Shown here piece after piece: positions 8,538 to 16,938 of a stretch of DNA of 33,098 nucleotides (positions are counted from its first letter, which is position 1; each line of letters begins with the position of its first letter). The translations under genes and the position numbers were made by a program. The stretch spans positions 1 to 33,098 of the forward strand of contig CALFWV010000082.1 in assembly GCA_937927825.1 (NCBI GenBank), given 5' to 3'. The stretch comes from an uncultured Caulobacterales bacterium. Its GTDB lineage: Bacteria > Pseudomonadota > Alphaproteobacteria > Caulobacterales > Maricaulaceae. The notes beneath the pieces were generated by a model. That model was not told the origin of the DNA. It ran no database searches and worked only from the letters and a program-made list of their open reading frames with translations.

Positions 8538-10011
8538 TTTTTTCTTTCAGATATTTCAAAAGCCCTGTCATATAAATATGATGCGGGGGCATTTTTTTTA
8601 CCATTATTTCTATGGCTGTTCGCATTTGTGCTAGCCTGTGTTTCAATTGTGAGTCCGGGATATGGTCCGCGAGAGGGTCATATCGGTCGGGATAGAAACC
8701 CAATCCGAAATACAGCACTGTCCAATCTCTTTCGGTAAAAGGCTCATAGTCATATTGCACTAACACGCCCCGACTTTTGAATTGTATAATTTTGTTAAGG
8801 AGCTTCTGGTCAGGAGGCGAGTTTGTGACTGCGTTGGAATCGGCGGTTTCCTGAGATATGTCAGACATATAAAAGGCGCTCTGAAAGAGTTCCGCATGAT
8901 CATAATCCGCGTTGAAACGGCGGTTATATTCACGGCTTTCAACTCGCATTTTTTCTGTGACCGGTAGCAGTTCCGCAAGACGATCTATATCTCTTTGGAG
9001 CAAAATCATGGGGGCAGGCGTCAAGGGTTCAATACGGGCTGCCCCATGTCCTAAGGTCAGGCAATTGCCACTCCACGGTGTGAGTTGCCGTCCCAATGTT
9101 ACGTCAAAAGCCAGGGGCCTTTGGGTAGTGGGATTTTCGACAGATTTTCCGTCGAAATTGGAATCGAAGACCGTCAGAACAGTCGTGCCGTTTTGTAAGG
9201 GCGTTTCCGATGTCCAACCGTTTGGCGTTCCCGTCAAAATTCTACAGGTGCCCCCGAGAGTTTCTGACGGGACGAATGACTTTGTCGCTTTAAGCTGGCG
9301 TCCCGTTGCTTCGGGTGAAGCTCTTCCTGTCGCCAATTCGGAGTTCGGGCCCAGCGCATCGATAAAAAAGTCGGCCTCAATGTTCCGGCCATCAGATAGT
9401 GATACTGACCGAAGCGTTTCCCGTCTCCACGTGGCATTTAAAACGTCAGATTGAATCCATGTGACATTGCTGGATTTAACTACATTTCTAATCGTCTTAC
9501 GCCACATGTCCGCGTCGAAATGATATCCATATTCGACATCGGCCAGCGGGATGTTTTTCCCTTCTGGTGGATGAGCGAAAACGCCCGCCTGTGCAGCTTG
9601 AACGGACATGATATAAGGTTGGATATCTGCAGTATTTTTAGATGCGGCGTTCACCCGCGTAAGGTAGTGATGAAACCCAACCCCATTATAAGCAGGGAGG
9701 GAGCGATAAAAACTCTGCGTCCAGCTCCGATTCTCAGGGCCCCAGTTTTTATACTGCGTTCCAAGCGAGAAGCTCGAATTCGTCTGTTGCACGATGTCGG
9801 GTTCATAAATCCCCAGTCCTAAAAAAAATTCATAGATTGTTTGAGACGTAACAGTTCCGAATAAGTCATCGGTGTCACTGGCTTTTGTCTCTTCCACATA
9901 AATAAGTTCAACGGCGGCCGGTAAAATTTGGACAAGTTTGGCAGCGCACAAAAGCCCTGCCAGTCCATTGCCAAATATAGCTATTTTTTGAACAGATTTA
10001 CCCGCCGACAT
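8530..10011 (-). CDS. Divergent tryptophan-halogenase-fold protein with degenerate catalytic motifs (paralogue 2 of the array)
   Basis: GxGxxG retained as IFGNGLAGLLCA and the family layout is preserved, but SSFSLGTQY replaces ATFKLGIEF, GWTSETP replaces GWQWRIP and IEPLTPAP replaces LEPLEST. Overlaps the next gene by 8 bp. Confidence 0.85.
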   Translation of the reverse strand: MSAGKSVQKIAIFGNGLAGLLCAAKLVQILPAAVELIYVEETKASDTDDLFGTVTSQTIYEFFLGLGIYEPDIVQQTNSSFSLGTQYKNWGPENRSWTQSFYRSLPAYNGVGFHHYLTRVNAASKNTADIQPYIMSVQAAQAGVFAHPPEGKNIPLADVEYGYHFDADMWRKTIRNVVKSSNVTWIQSDVLNATWRRETLRSVSLSDGRNIEADFFIDALGPNSELATGRASPEATGRQLKATKSFVPSETLGGTCRILTGTPNGWTSETPLQNGTTVLTVFDSNFDGKSVENPTTQRPLAFDVTLGRQLTPWSGNCLTLGHGAARIEPLTPAPMILLQRDIDRLAELLPVTEKMRVESREYNRRFNADYDHAELFQSAFYMSDISQETADSNAVTNSPPDQKLLNKIIQFKSRGVLVQYDYEPFTERDWTVLYFGLGFYPDRYDPLADHIPDSQLKHRLAQMRTAIEIMVKKMPPHHIYMTGLLKYLKEKNG

Positions 10012-11510
10012 TAGGATGTGGCACCCATGTAATCGGCTAAAAATGCTCCATGATCCGGTGTTTCGTTCACGGCTGCCTGGCTGTCCCGCCGAATGGCTGT
10101 CGTCATGCCGAGCAAATCGGCATCAGACATTTGATTGGCACGCATGTCATAAGATGAAGGCAGTAGATTTTGACCGGCCATGACGGCCACCCAACTTGGC
10201 GGTAGAAACACACCTTGTTCATAACGAAGAAGGTATCCACGCGTATTCCAAGCCTCGAGTTTTTCTTGCAAACTTTCGGGTAATGTCATGTTCCTGAAGT
10301 ATCGCCACATATCCGTGTCGTCGCGCTGCGTTGCAACGTAATGAAGTAGAAGGAAATCTCGGACTCGGTCGAAATTCAAATCCATCCGCCGATTATACTC
10401 ATTTGCGTCGCTCGCTTGGAAGCTTGCATTGGGGAATAGCTCTATGAGAGCTGTGATCCCTTCTTGTATCAAGTGGATTGACGTAGATTCAAGCGGTTCT
10501 AAAAATCCACCTGCTAGGCCAATGGCGACCACATTCTTATTCCATAGCTTCCGGCGTTTCCCGGTTTTAAAATAAAGTTGCTTGGGTTCCGTCAAGGCCG
10601 AGCCTTCCAGAGTACTCATGAGTTGGTGTGTGGCTTCATCATCAGAAATATACTTGTTCCAATAGACATAACCGTTCCCGGTTCGGTGTTGAAGCGGGAT
10701 GCGCCATTGCCAACCCGCATCGCGTGCCGTCGCGCGAGTGTAGGGAAGACTCGGCCCGGCAGACTCGCATTGGACAGCCACCGCGCGATTGCAAGGTAAC
10801 CATTCGCTCCAGTCTTCATAGCCGGTTTGTAACAGCTGTTCGATTAAAACGCCGCGAAAGCCTGAACAGTCTATAAAGAGGTCCGCGTTGATTTGCGATC
10901 CATTTTCGAGCTGAATGGAGTCGACCAGCCCCGTTTCAGTATTTTGAGTCGCGCCAATTGCTTTTCCTTCCGTTCGTTTGACACCCCTGTTTTCGGAATA
11001 ACGGCGCAAGAGTTCAGCGTAGAGACCTGAGTCAAATTGATAGGCATATCCGAAGTTTGAGCCGATTTTCAGGCAATCAGGCCCCGGAAGTTGGAATTTT
11101 CCGGATTCGGCAGCCAAGACGGGATAGGAATAGTCATCCAGTCGGGATTTGTGTCCATTTTGCAACAGTCTTAGCCAAAAATGATGGAAATCCACTCCGT
11201 TTATAGGCTCGCCATAGTCGCCAAATGGGTGGATGTAGCTATCTCCGACTTGGCCCCAGTCGCAGAATTCTATTCCCAGTTTAAAGGTTGCACGGGTCGC
11301 GCGCATGAATTCTCGTTCGTCGATACCAAGCGTCTTATTGAAAAATCGAATATGCGGAAGCGTTGCCTCGCCGACGCCGACGGTACCGATTGCATCGGAT
11401 TCAATGAGATCGATTGAAACGCCTAAGTCATTAAATTTATTGGACAATCCGGCAGCAGTCATCCAGCCACCGGTGCCTCCGCCTAAAATGCATATGCGTT
11501 TGATTGTCAT
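10011..11510 (-). CDS. Flavin-dependent tryptophan halogenase-like protein (paralogue 1, first gene of the array)
   Basis: ILGGGTGGWM, TVGVGEATLPH, ATFKLGIEF, GWQWRIP, GFLEPLEST. Divergent from the TonB-dependent receptor. Confidence 0.93.
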   Translation of the reverse strand: MTIKRICILGGGTGGWMTAAGLSNKFNDLGVSIDLIESDAIGTVGVGEATLPHIRFFNKTLGIDEREFMRATRATFKLGIEFCDWGQVGDSYIHPFGDYGEPINGVDFHHFWLRLLQNGHKSRLDDYSYPVLAAESGKFQLPGPDCLKIGSNFGYAYQFDSGLYAELLRRYSENRGVKRTEGKAIGATQNTETGLVDSIQLENGSQINADLFIDCSGFRGVLIEQLLQTGYEDWSEWLPCNRAVAVQCESAGPSLPYTRATARDAGWQWRIPLQHRTGNGYVYWNKYISDDEATHQLMSTLEGSALTEPKQLYFKTGKRRKLWNKNVVAIGLAGGFLEPLESTSIHLIQEGITALIELFPNASFQASDANEYNRRMDLNFDRVRDFLLLHYVATQRDDTDMWRYFRNMTLPESLQEKLEAWNTRGYLLRYEQGVFLPPSWVAVMAGQNLLPSSYDMRANQMSDADLLGMTTAIRRDSQAAVNETPDHGAFLADYMGATS

Positions 11511-11707
11511 AATTTTTTACAGCGTCTCATTTTTGTGTTCGCCTTATTTAGCGTCTTTACCGGCATTTGTAGGTCACGGGTGATGCATTCGCCTTGCAAT
11601 AATTGCAATACGCCAACCCGTCACACTGATAACGTCACTTGCCTATGACGTAACTTATTTGCAGTCTTGTTTTTGACGAAGCTAATTGGTGATAACCTAA
11701 ATCACGA

Positions 11708-11723
11708 TTGACAGCGCTGTCAA
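11708..11723. promoter_or_regulatory. Candidate LacI-type operator between the halogenase array and the TonB-dependent receptor
   Basis: TTGACAGCGCTGTCAA, a perfect 16-bp palindrome, about 85 bp upstream of the receptor start. Confidence 0.8.
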
Positions 11724-11807
11724 ATTGGTCCTAGGGCTAACGACAATGGGGCAGATATAGCTCTTAAACGACAATCACGGCCTTAAAACTGGCAGAGGGG
11801 AATTATA

Positions 11808-14800
11808 ATGAAATTAGAATCCGGAACAGCTGTGTCCAAAATGAGCAAACTTTCATTGCTTGGAACAACAGCGTTAATTGCAGGATTTGGCTTTGCACCA
11901 ATGGCGTATGCACAAGACGTCAGCGGAACAGAAGTCGTTGAAGAAGACGAAATCGTTATCACGGGTATTCGTCAGTCTCTGAAAGAGGCGCGCGACTTAA
12001 AACGCGATGCGGATACGGCAGTCGATTCTATTACAGCGTCTGACGTCGGTTCCCTGCCGGACTTATCAGTAGCGGAAGCGCTTTCACGTATTCCGGGTGT
12101 TGTCGCGCAACGCTTTGATATCTCCAGCGCTAACGGCGGTGATTTCCCATCCCCGGAAGGCGGCGGCAACCTTATTCGTGGTCTGACTTTGGTTCGTTCT
12201 GAATTTAACGGTCGCGAGTCATTCTCTGCTAACGGCGGTCGAGCGTTGGACTTTGGTACTATCCCACCTGAACTCATTGGTTCCGTGGATGTATTCAAAA
12301 ACTCTACGGCTGATATGATCGAGGGCGGTATTGGCGGCACAATTAACCTCCAGACTTTGGAGCCTTTTGACAAGCAAGGCCTGACGGCTGTGATTAACGC
12401 TGACATAACTTATACCGATCTTCGTGATGAATGGAGCCCTGAGGGTAGCGTAATCCTTGGCAATCGTTGGGACACATCTGTAGGTGAGGTTGGCCTTTTG
12501 GGGTCGTTCTCTACCTCTGAGTTGAAATCAGAACTACACGGTTTCCAAATTGGCCAAGTCATTCCTTTTGATACAGGAACGGAAACTATCGGCCTGCCGA
12601 ACGGTTTCCAACTCCGGACAAATGAAGTTAACCGTGAGCGCGAAAGCTACTACCTCGCGGGTCAGTGGCAGGATCCGTCGGGCGATTTGCGCCTGACTGC
12701 GAAATATTCTCGCATTGATAATGACGTAGATAGTGACGAGCGTACCCTTGAATTCTTCGGTGACGGCGAAAGCTTCCCGCTATATGATGTTTCAGGCCTA
12801 ACTACGACGCCATTCTCTTCTGCAGGCTTGCCGAACTGTAATGGTTCCAACGACCCAACAGGAAACAGCCCGGATCCAACTTGTGAGCGGACACGAGCTG
12901 TCACTGGTTTATATGAATCAGGCTTGATTTCTAACAGCTTGCGTGATTGGGCTGGTACGGATTTTCAAAACACACTTCGCGGCGCGCCCTTTACAAACCT
13001 CGGTATCAATCAGGTCGACAAGTCCACTGTGGATGACATAAGCTTGAACCTGAAATGGCGTCCGACGGATCAGCTTTATGTGAGTGTGGATGCACATCGA
13101 ACGACGGCCGAATTCACACGTGAAAGGTTATGGGCAGGGTCTCGTTTTCAGGCTGATTTCACTTTGAACGCTGACATCAATAATCCTGAAGTGTCTTTGG
13201 TCCTCGACCCGACAAATGACCCTCTGCGACGTGGCGGAGCTCGTGGCCCTCTAACCGGTGGTTTGGATGATCCGAATAACGCTTTCTTGAAATTCGCTGC
13301 TGACGAATTCCAGGATAACGAAGGTGATATGTATGCAATCCGCGGCGATGTCGAATATGAATTCGATAATGACGGCTGGTTCGATGGTGTCCAATTCGGT
13401 GCGCGCTATGCAGACCGCGACCAAACAAACCGCTCTGCGGGCCTGAACTGGGCGGCTGTTGCGCCGGTATGGGCGGGTGGATATCTTCCTTACGCTGATC
13501 TGCAAGAGCCAACATTTGAAGTGGTGGATTTTTCTGACTTCTTCCGGGGCGGTGTCGTCACGGGTGATAATACTTCAGTAATCTTTGCTGACCGAAACCT
13601 CATTCAAAACTATGACTCTTTCGTTGCGGCCTTGGCTGGAGAGCCATTGATCGCGCAAAATTCGAATGATTTCGGTGGTGGAACGGTTGCTCAGTATGGC
13701 GATTGGTCACCGCTACGTGTGAATGGGGTCGTAGACTATGCCAACCGCGGTCAAACCGGCACGGCGAGAGAGAAAACGCAGAACCTCTACGCTCGATTGA
13801 ATTTTGGTCAGGAGTTTGAAGACAATCTCTCACTCGAAGGGAACATCGGCCTGCGATATGTGCGGACGGAACTTAGCAGTGACGGGACTCTGGCGTTTGC
13901 TAATGTCGCTGATAACCCGTCAACATTTGTTGACGACATGGGGAATACAGTTGAAATTCCGAACTCTCGCCCGTCATTCTTCTCACCTGAAGCGGTAGCG
14001 TATTTTAATCAACCTGACCAAGATGTCAGCGCAGATTTTACAGATGAGAAGTGGTTGCCGTCTCTAAACGTCAAATGGAATTTGAGTGATCAATCCCTAG
14101 TTCGTTTCGGCGTGAGTAAGCAAGTTACGCGTCCGAATATTGCGGACCTGCGCGTTGATCGGGTGAGCTTTGCATCCACGCAATTTATTCGCGATGACAC
14201 TCTACCGCAAGGTACAGTCGGCGCGCCTTTAGATATCCGATTTACGGCTGTTAATCAGGGCGGGGGCAACCCTCTGCTGAGGCCAATCGAGTCAACAAAC
14301 TTGGACCTTTCTTTTGAGCGGTACTGGGGGGATAATAATGCTCTCTCCGTCGCCTATTTCCGTAAGGACATTGAGAATAACATTATTTTCGCCTCGCAAA
14401 CTCAAGGAAACGTGACCTTGGACGGGGAAACTCTGCCGATTATCTACAATGGTCAGTTGAACCAGGAAGAGGCAAAACTGCAGGGTATCGAAGTTGCCTA
14501 TACGCAATTCTTTGATCAGTGGCCCGGCCTCCTGGGTAACCTTGGTGTCCAAGCGAACTACACATATATCGCAGCGAACGCGAACCCACCTCCCGGGTCA
14601 ACCGATGCGGATGGTGACGGTGTTGCTGACAGTTTCGAGCGTATTTATCGCTACGGCGTAGACAACTTCCTGGGACTTTCTGAGGACGCTGTGAACTTGA
14701 TTGGTATTTACCAGGACGATAAACTTGAAATGCGCCTCGCTTATAACTGGCGTTCGGAGTATCTGGGATCCTACCGTGACTTTGTCACCGGCAATCCAAT

Positions 14801-15002
14801 CTTCCAGCAACCGACAGGGTATCTCGATGGGTCCATCAAATATGACATCACCGAGAATTTCCAAGTCAGAGCGCAGGTCGCGAACATCACGGATGAGAAA
14901 GCAAATGCGGAACAGCAAATTGATGCTGCTGGTCAACGCTTTGGCCGGACGAGCTTCGTTGGAGATCGTCGTATTAAGATTGGTGCCCGCTACGCATTTT
15001 AA
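11808..15002 (+). CDS. TonB-dependent outer-membrane receptor (1064 aa)
   Basis: Signal peptide ending PMAYAQ, TonB-box-like region 'DEIVITGIRQSLKEA', plug 'SLPDLSVAEALSRIPGVVAQR', C-terminal 'DRRIKIGARYAF' ending in an aromatic residue. Confidence 0.96.
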   Translation: MKLESGTAVSKMSKLSLLGTTALIAGFGFAPMAYAQDVSGTEVVEEDEIVITGIRQSLKEARDLKRDADTAVDSITASDVGSLPDLSVAEALSRIPGVVAQRFDISSANGGDFPSPEGGGNLIRGLTLVRSEFNGRESFSANGGRALDFGTIPPELIGSVDVFKNSTADMIEGGIGGTINLQTLEPFDKQGLTAVINADITYTDLRDEWSPEGSVILGNRWDTSVGEVGLLGSFSTSELKSELHGFQIGQVIPFDTGTETIGLPNGFQLRTNEVNRERESYYLAGQWQDPSGDLRLTAKYSRIDNDVDSDERTLEFFGDGESFPLYDVSGLTTTPFSSAGLPNCNGSNDPTGNSPDPTCERTRAVTGLYESGLISNSLRDWAGTDFQNTLRGAPFTNLGINQVDKSTVDDISLNLKWRPTDQLYVSVDAHRTTAEFTRERLWAGSRFQADFTLNADINNPEVSLVLDPTNDPLRRGGARGPLTGGLDDPNNAFLKFAADEFQDNEGDMYAIRGDVEYEFDNDGWFDGVQFGARYADRDQTNRSAGLNWAAVAPVWAGGYLPYADLQEPTFEVVDFSDFFRGGVVTGDNTSVIFADRNLIQNYDSFVAALAGEPLIAQNSNDFGGGTVAQYGDWSPLRVNGVVDYANRGQTGTAREKTQNLYARLNFGQEFEDNLSLEGNIGLRYVRTELSSDGTLAFANVADNPSTFVDDMGNTVEIPNSRPSFFSPEAVAYFNQPDQDVSADFTDEKWLPSLNVKWNLSDQSLVRFGVSKQVTRPNIADLRVDRVSFASTQFIRDDTLPQGTVGAPLDIRFTAVNQGGGNPLLRPIESTNLDLSFERYWGDNNALSVAYFRKDIENNIIFASQTQGNVTLDGETLPIIYNGQLNQEEAKLQGIEVAYTQFFDQWPGLLGNLGVQANYTYIAANANPPPGSTDADGDGVADSFERIYRYGVDNFLGLSEDAVNLIGIYQDDKLEMRLAYNWRSEYLGSYRDFVTGNPIFQQPTGYLDGSIKYDITENFQVRAQVANITDEKANAEQQIDAAGQRFGRTSFVGDRRIKIGARYAF

Positions 15003-15025
15003 TGCGGTGTGAAATAATGATTAGG

Positions 15026-15053
15026 AAAGGGGGGCTTCGGCCCCTCTTTTTTT
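15026..15053 (+). terminator. Rho-independent terminator after the TonB-dependent receptor
   Basis: AAAGGGGGGC-TTCG-GCCCCTCTTT stem-loop followed by a T tract. Confidence 0.9.
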
Positions 15054-15155
15054 ATGCAGTGTTCGGGACCGTCGGGAAGCGATTCGAACGAAGTTTCTGA
15101 AAGGAAAGCCCGACTTATTTTGTCCGAACCAAAGGTCTTTATCCCTCAAAGGCTT

Positions 15156-15286
15156 GACCAATTGGCAGTACCAATTCTGGATGATTTTCGAAAAAGTGAA
15201 AATTAAACCAGCTAAGACCTCGTTTCTTTTTGACTAAACTGACAATTTGCCAGATGAAAGGTGCAGACCAATTAAAAATACCAATT
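15156..15286. promoter_or_regulatory. Two copies of a direct-repeat motif GACCAATT-N5-TACCAATT upstream of the uronate genes
   Basis: GACCAATTGGCAGTACCAATT (15156-15176) and GACCAATTAAAAATACCAATT (15266-15286). In both, ACCAATT recurs at 13-bp spacing. Confidence 0.6.
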
Positions 15287-15357
15287 TTTTACTCAAATGT
15301 TTAGCGGGCGCGAAAGCCTGATGAACTCGATAATGATTAGACATTCAGGAGCCTAAA

Positions 15358-15999
15358 ATGAAAATCGCCCTCATCATGGAAAACAGTCAAGCCGCGAAGA
15401 GCGAGACTGTCCACACCGCCCTAAAGTCAGTTGCCGAGCCTGCGGGACACACTGTTTCGCATTACGGTATGTATGCAGCCGATGATGATGCGCAGCTCAC
15501 ATATGTCATGAATGGCCTATTGGCGGGTCTTTTGATTAACTCAGGGGCCGCTGATTTTATCGTCTCGGGTTGCGGAACGGGCATGGGTGCTATGCTAGCG
15601 CTCAATACAATGCCAAACGTGGTTTGTGGCCTTGTCATTGATCCAACAGATGCCTTCTTGTTTGGTCAAATCAATGACGGCAATGCCATTTCAATGCCTT
15701 ACGCTAAAGGCTTTGGTTGGGCAGCAGAACTGAATTTGCAGGATTGTTATCGTAAGCTTTTCGAAATTGAACGCGGCGTGGGTTACCCGAAAGAGCGTGC
15801 CGAAATTATGGCAAAGAATCGTAACATCTTCAGTGATATGAAAGCAGCCGCAACAAAGGACATGTTGACGGTTCTGAAATCGGTTGATCAGACCTTATTA
15901 AAGTCCACTATTGCAGGCGAGAAATTTGAAGACCTATTCTTTGCGAATGCGACGGATGAGGCTTTGATATCTTACGTCAAGGACGTGTTGGCCGCTTAA
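15358..15999 (+). CDS. RpiB/LacA/LacB-family sugar isomerase; candidate DhuI-like 4-deoxy-5-keto-uronate isomerase
   Basis: RpiB-like 'ADFIVSGCGTGMGAMLALN...INDGNAISMPYAKGFGWAAELNLQDCY'. Adjacent to a KduD/DhuD-like SDR. The DhuI assignment rests on context. Confidence 0.75.
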   Translation: MKIALIMENSQAAKSETVHTALKSVAEPAGHTVSHYGMYAADDDAQLTYVMNGLLAGLLINSGAADFIVSGCGTGMGAMLALNTMPNVVCGLVIDPTDAFLFGQINDGNAISMPYAKGFGWAAELNLQDCYRKLFEIERGVGYPKERAEIMAKNRNIFSDMKAAATKDMLTVLKSVDQTLLKSTIAGEKFEDLFFANATDEALISYVKDVLAA

Positions 16000-16057
16000 T
16001 TCTCAAGGGTGATTTTGGCCTTTTCCGCTTTAACCACCTCAATCACAGGGGCTTTTT

Positions 16058-16819
16058 ATGCAAAGCAATCCTTTCAATCTGTCTGGAAAGACCGCGCTTG
16101 TCACCGGTGCTAACACAGGGCTGGGCCAAGGTATGGCCTTGGCTTTAGCCGAGGCGGGCGCAGACATCGTACTTATCGGGCGGTCTGAACCGACGGAGAC
16201 TCTGAAACAAATTGAGAAAATTGGGGTGAAGTCTCACTCGATTCTCACGGATTTGAGTAACGCTGATGCCGTCGCAGATATTGTTTCTGAGGCGGTATCT
16301 GAACTCGGGCGGGCCGATATTTTGGTGAATAATGCGGGTATCATTAAACGTAATGAAGCTATCGATTTTACACCTGAGGAATGGGACTCTGTGATGAACG
16401 TGAATGTGCGAACCTTGTTCTTTCTCTCTCAAGCCTTCGCCCGCCATATCGTAGCAGAAGGTAAGACCGGAAAAATCATCAATATCGCGTCTATGTTGAC
16501 CTTTCAGGGTGGTATTCGTGTGCCGTCTTACACATCTTCCAAAAGCGCTGTCGGCGGCCTGACAAAGGCACTGGCGAATGAGTGGGCAGGTCACGGCATT
16601 AATGTCAACGCCATCGCGCCCGGGTATTTTGCGACGAATAATACAGCTGCTTTGCAGGCAGACGAGAAACGTAATTCCGAAATCCTTGGGCGTATTCCGA
16701 GCGGGCGTTGGGGTAAGCCCTCTGATATGGGCGGTGCAATTGTATTCCTTGCGTCGGCCGCTTCCGACTATGTGCAGGGTATCACCTTGCCGGTCGATGG
16801 CGGTTGGTTATCCCGATAA
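16058..16819 (+). CDS. kduD: SDR-family 2-keto-3-deoxy/2-deoxy-D-gluconate 3-dehydrogenase-like (KduD/DhuD type)
   Basis: 'MQSNPFNLSGKTALVTGANTGLGQGMALALAEAGADI', 'NNAGIIKRNEAIDFTPEEWDSVMNVN', 'YTSSKSAVGGLTKALANEWAGHGINVNAIAPGYFATNNTAAL' are characteristic of KduD. Confidence 0.88.
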   Translation: MQSNPFNLSGKTALVTGANTGLGQGMALALAEAGADIVLIGRSEPTETLKQIEKIGVKSHSILTDLSNADAVADIVSEAVSELGRADILVNNAGIIKRNEAIDFTPEEWDSVMNVNVRTLFFLSQAFARHIVAEGKTGKIINIASMLTFQGGIRVPSYTSSKSAVGGLTKALANEWAGHGINVNAIAPGYFATNNTAALQADEKRNSEILGRIPSGRWGKPSDMGGAIVFLASAASDYVQGITLPVDGGWLSR

Positions 16820-16895
16820 GGAAAGAGCGCAAGTCAGTTTTATCTGAGAACGTCCCGCCGTTATAAAAAGCATCATTAATAAATAACAGAATTTG

Positions 16896-16926
16896 AAACG
16901 CGCTTATTGATTATAAGCGCGTTTTT
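16896..16926. terminator. Bidirectional rho-independent terminator between convergent kduD-like and TRAP genes
   Basis: AAACGCGCTTAT (16896-16907), loop TGATT, ATAAGCGCGTTT (16913-16924); flanked by T-rich sequence on the + strand. Confidence 0.85.
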
Positions 16927-16938
16927 ATTTGCTTGATA

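Noticed and set aside
8912-9454. 180-aa + strand ORF antisense to the divergent halogenase
   Set aside because: Fully antisense to a well-supported gene, no domain-like pattern, likely a shadow ORF.
16145-16594. 149-aa minus-strand ORF inside the KduD-like gene
   Set aside because: Antisense to a strong SDR gene; Cys/His/Arg-rich composition typical of shadow frames.
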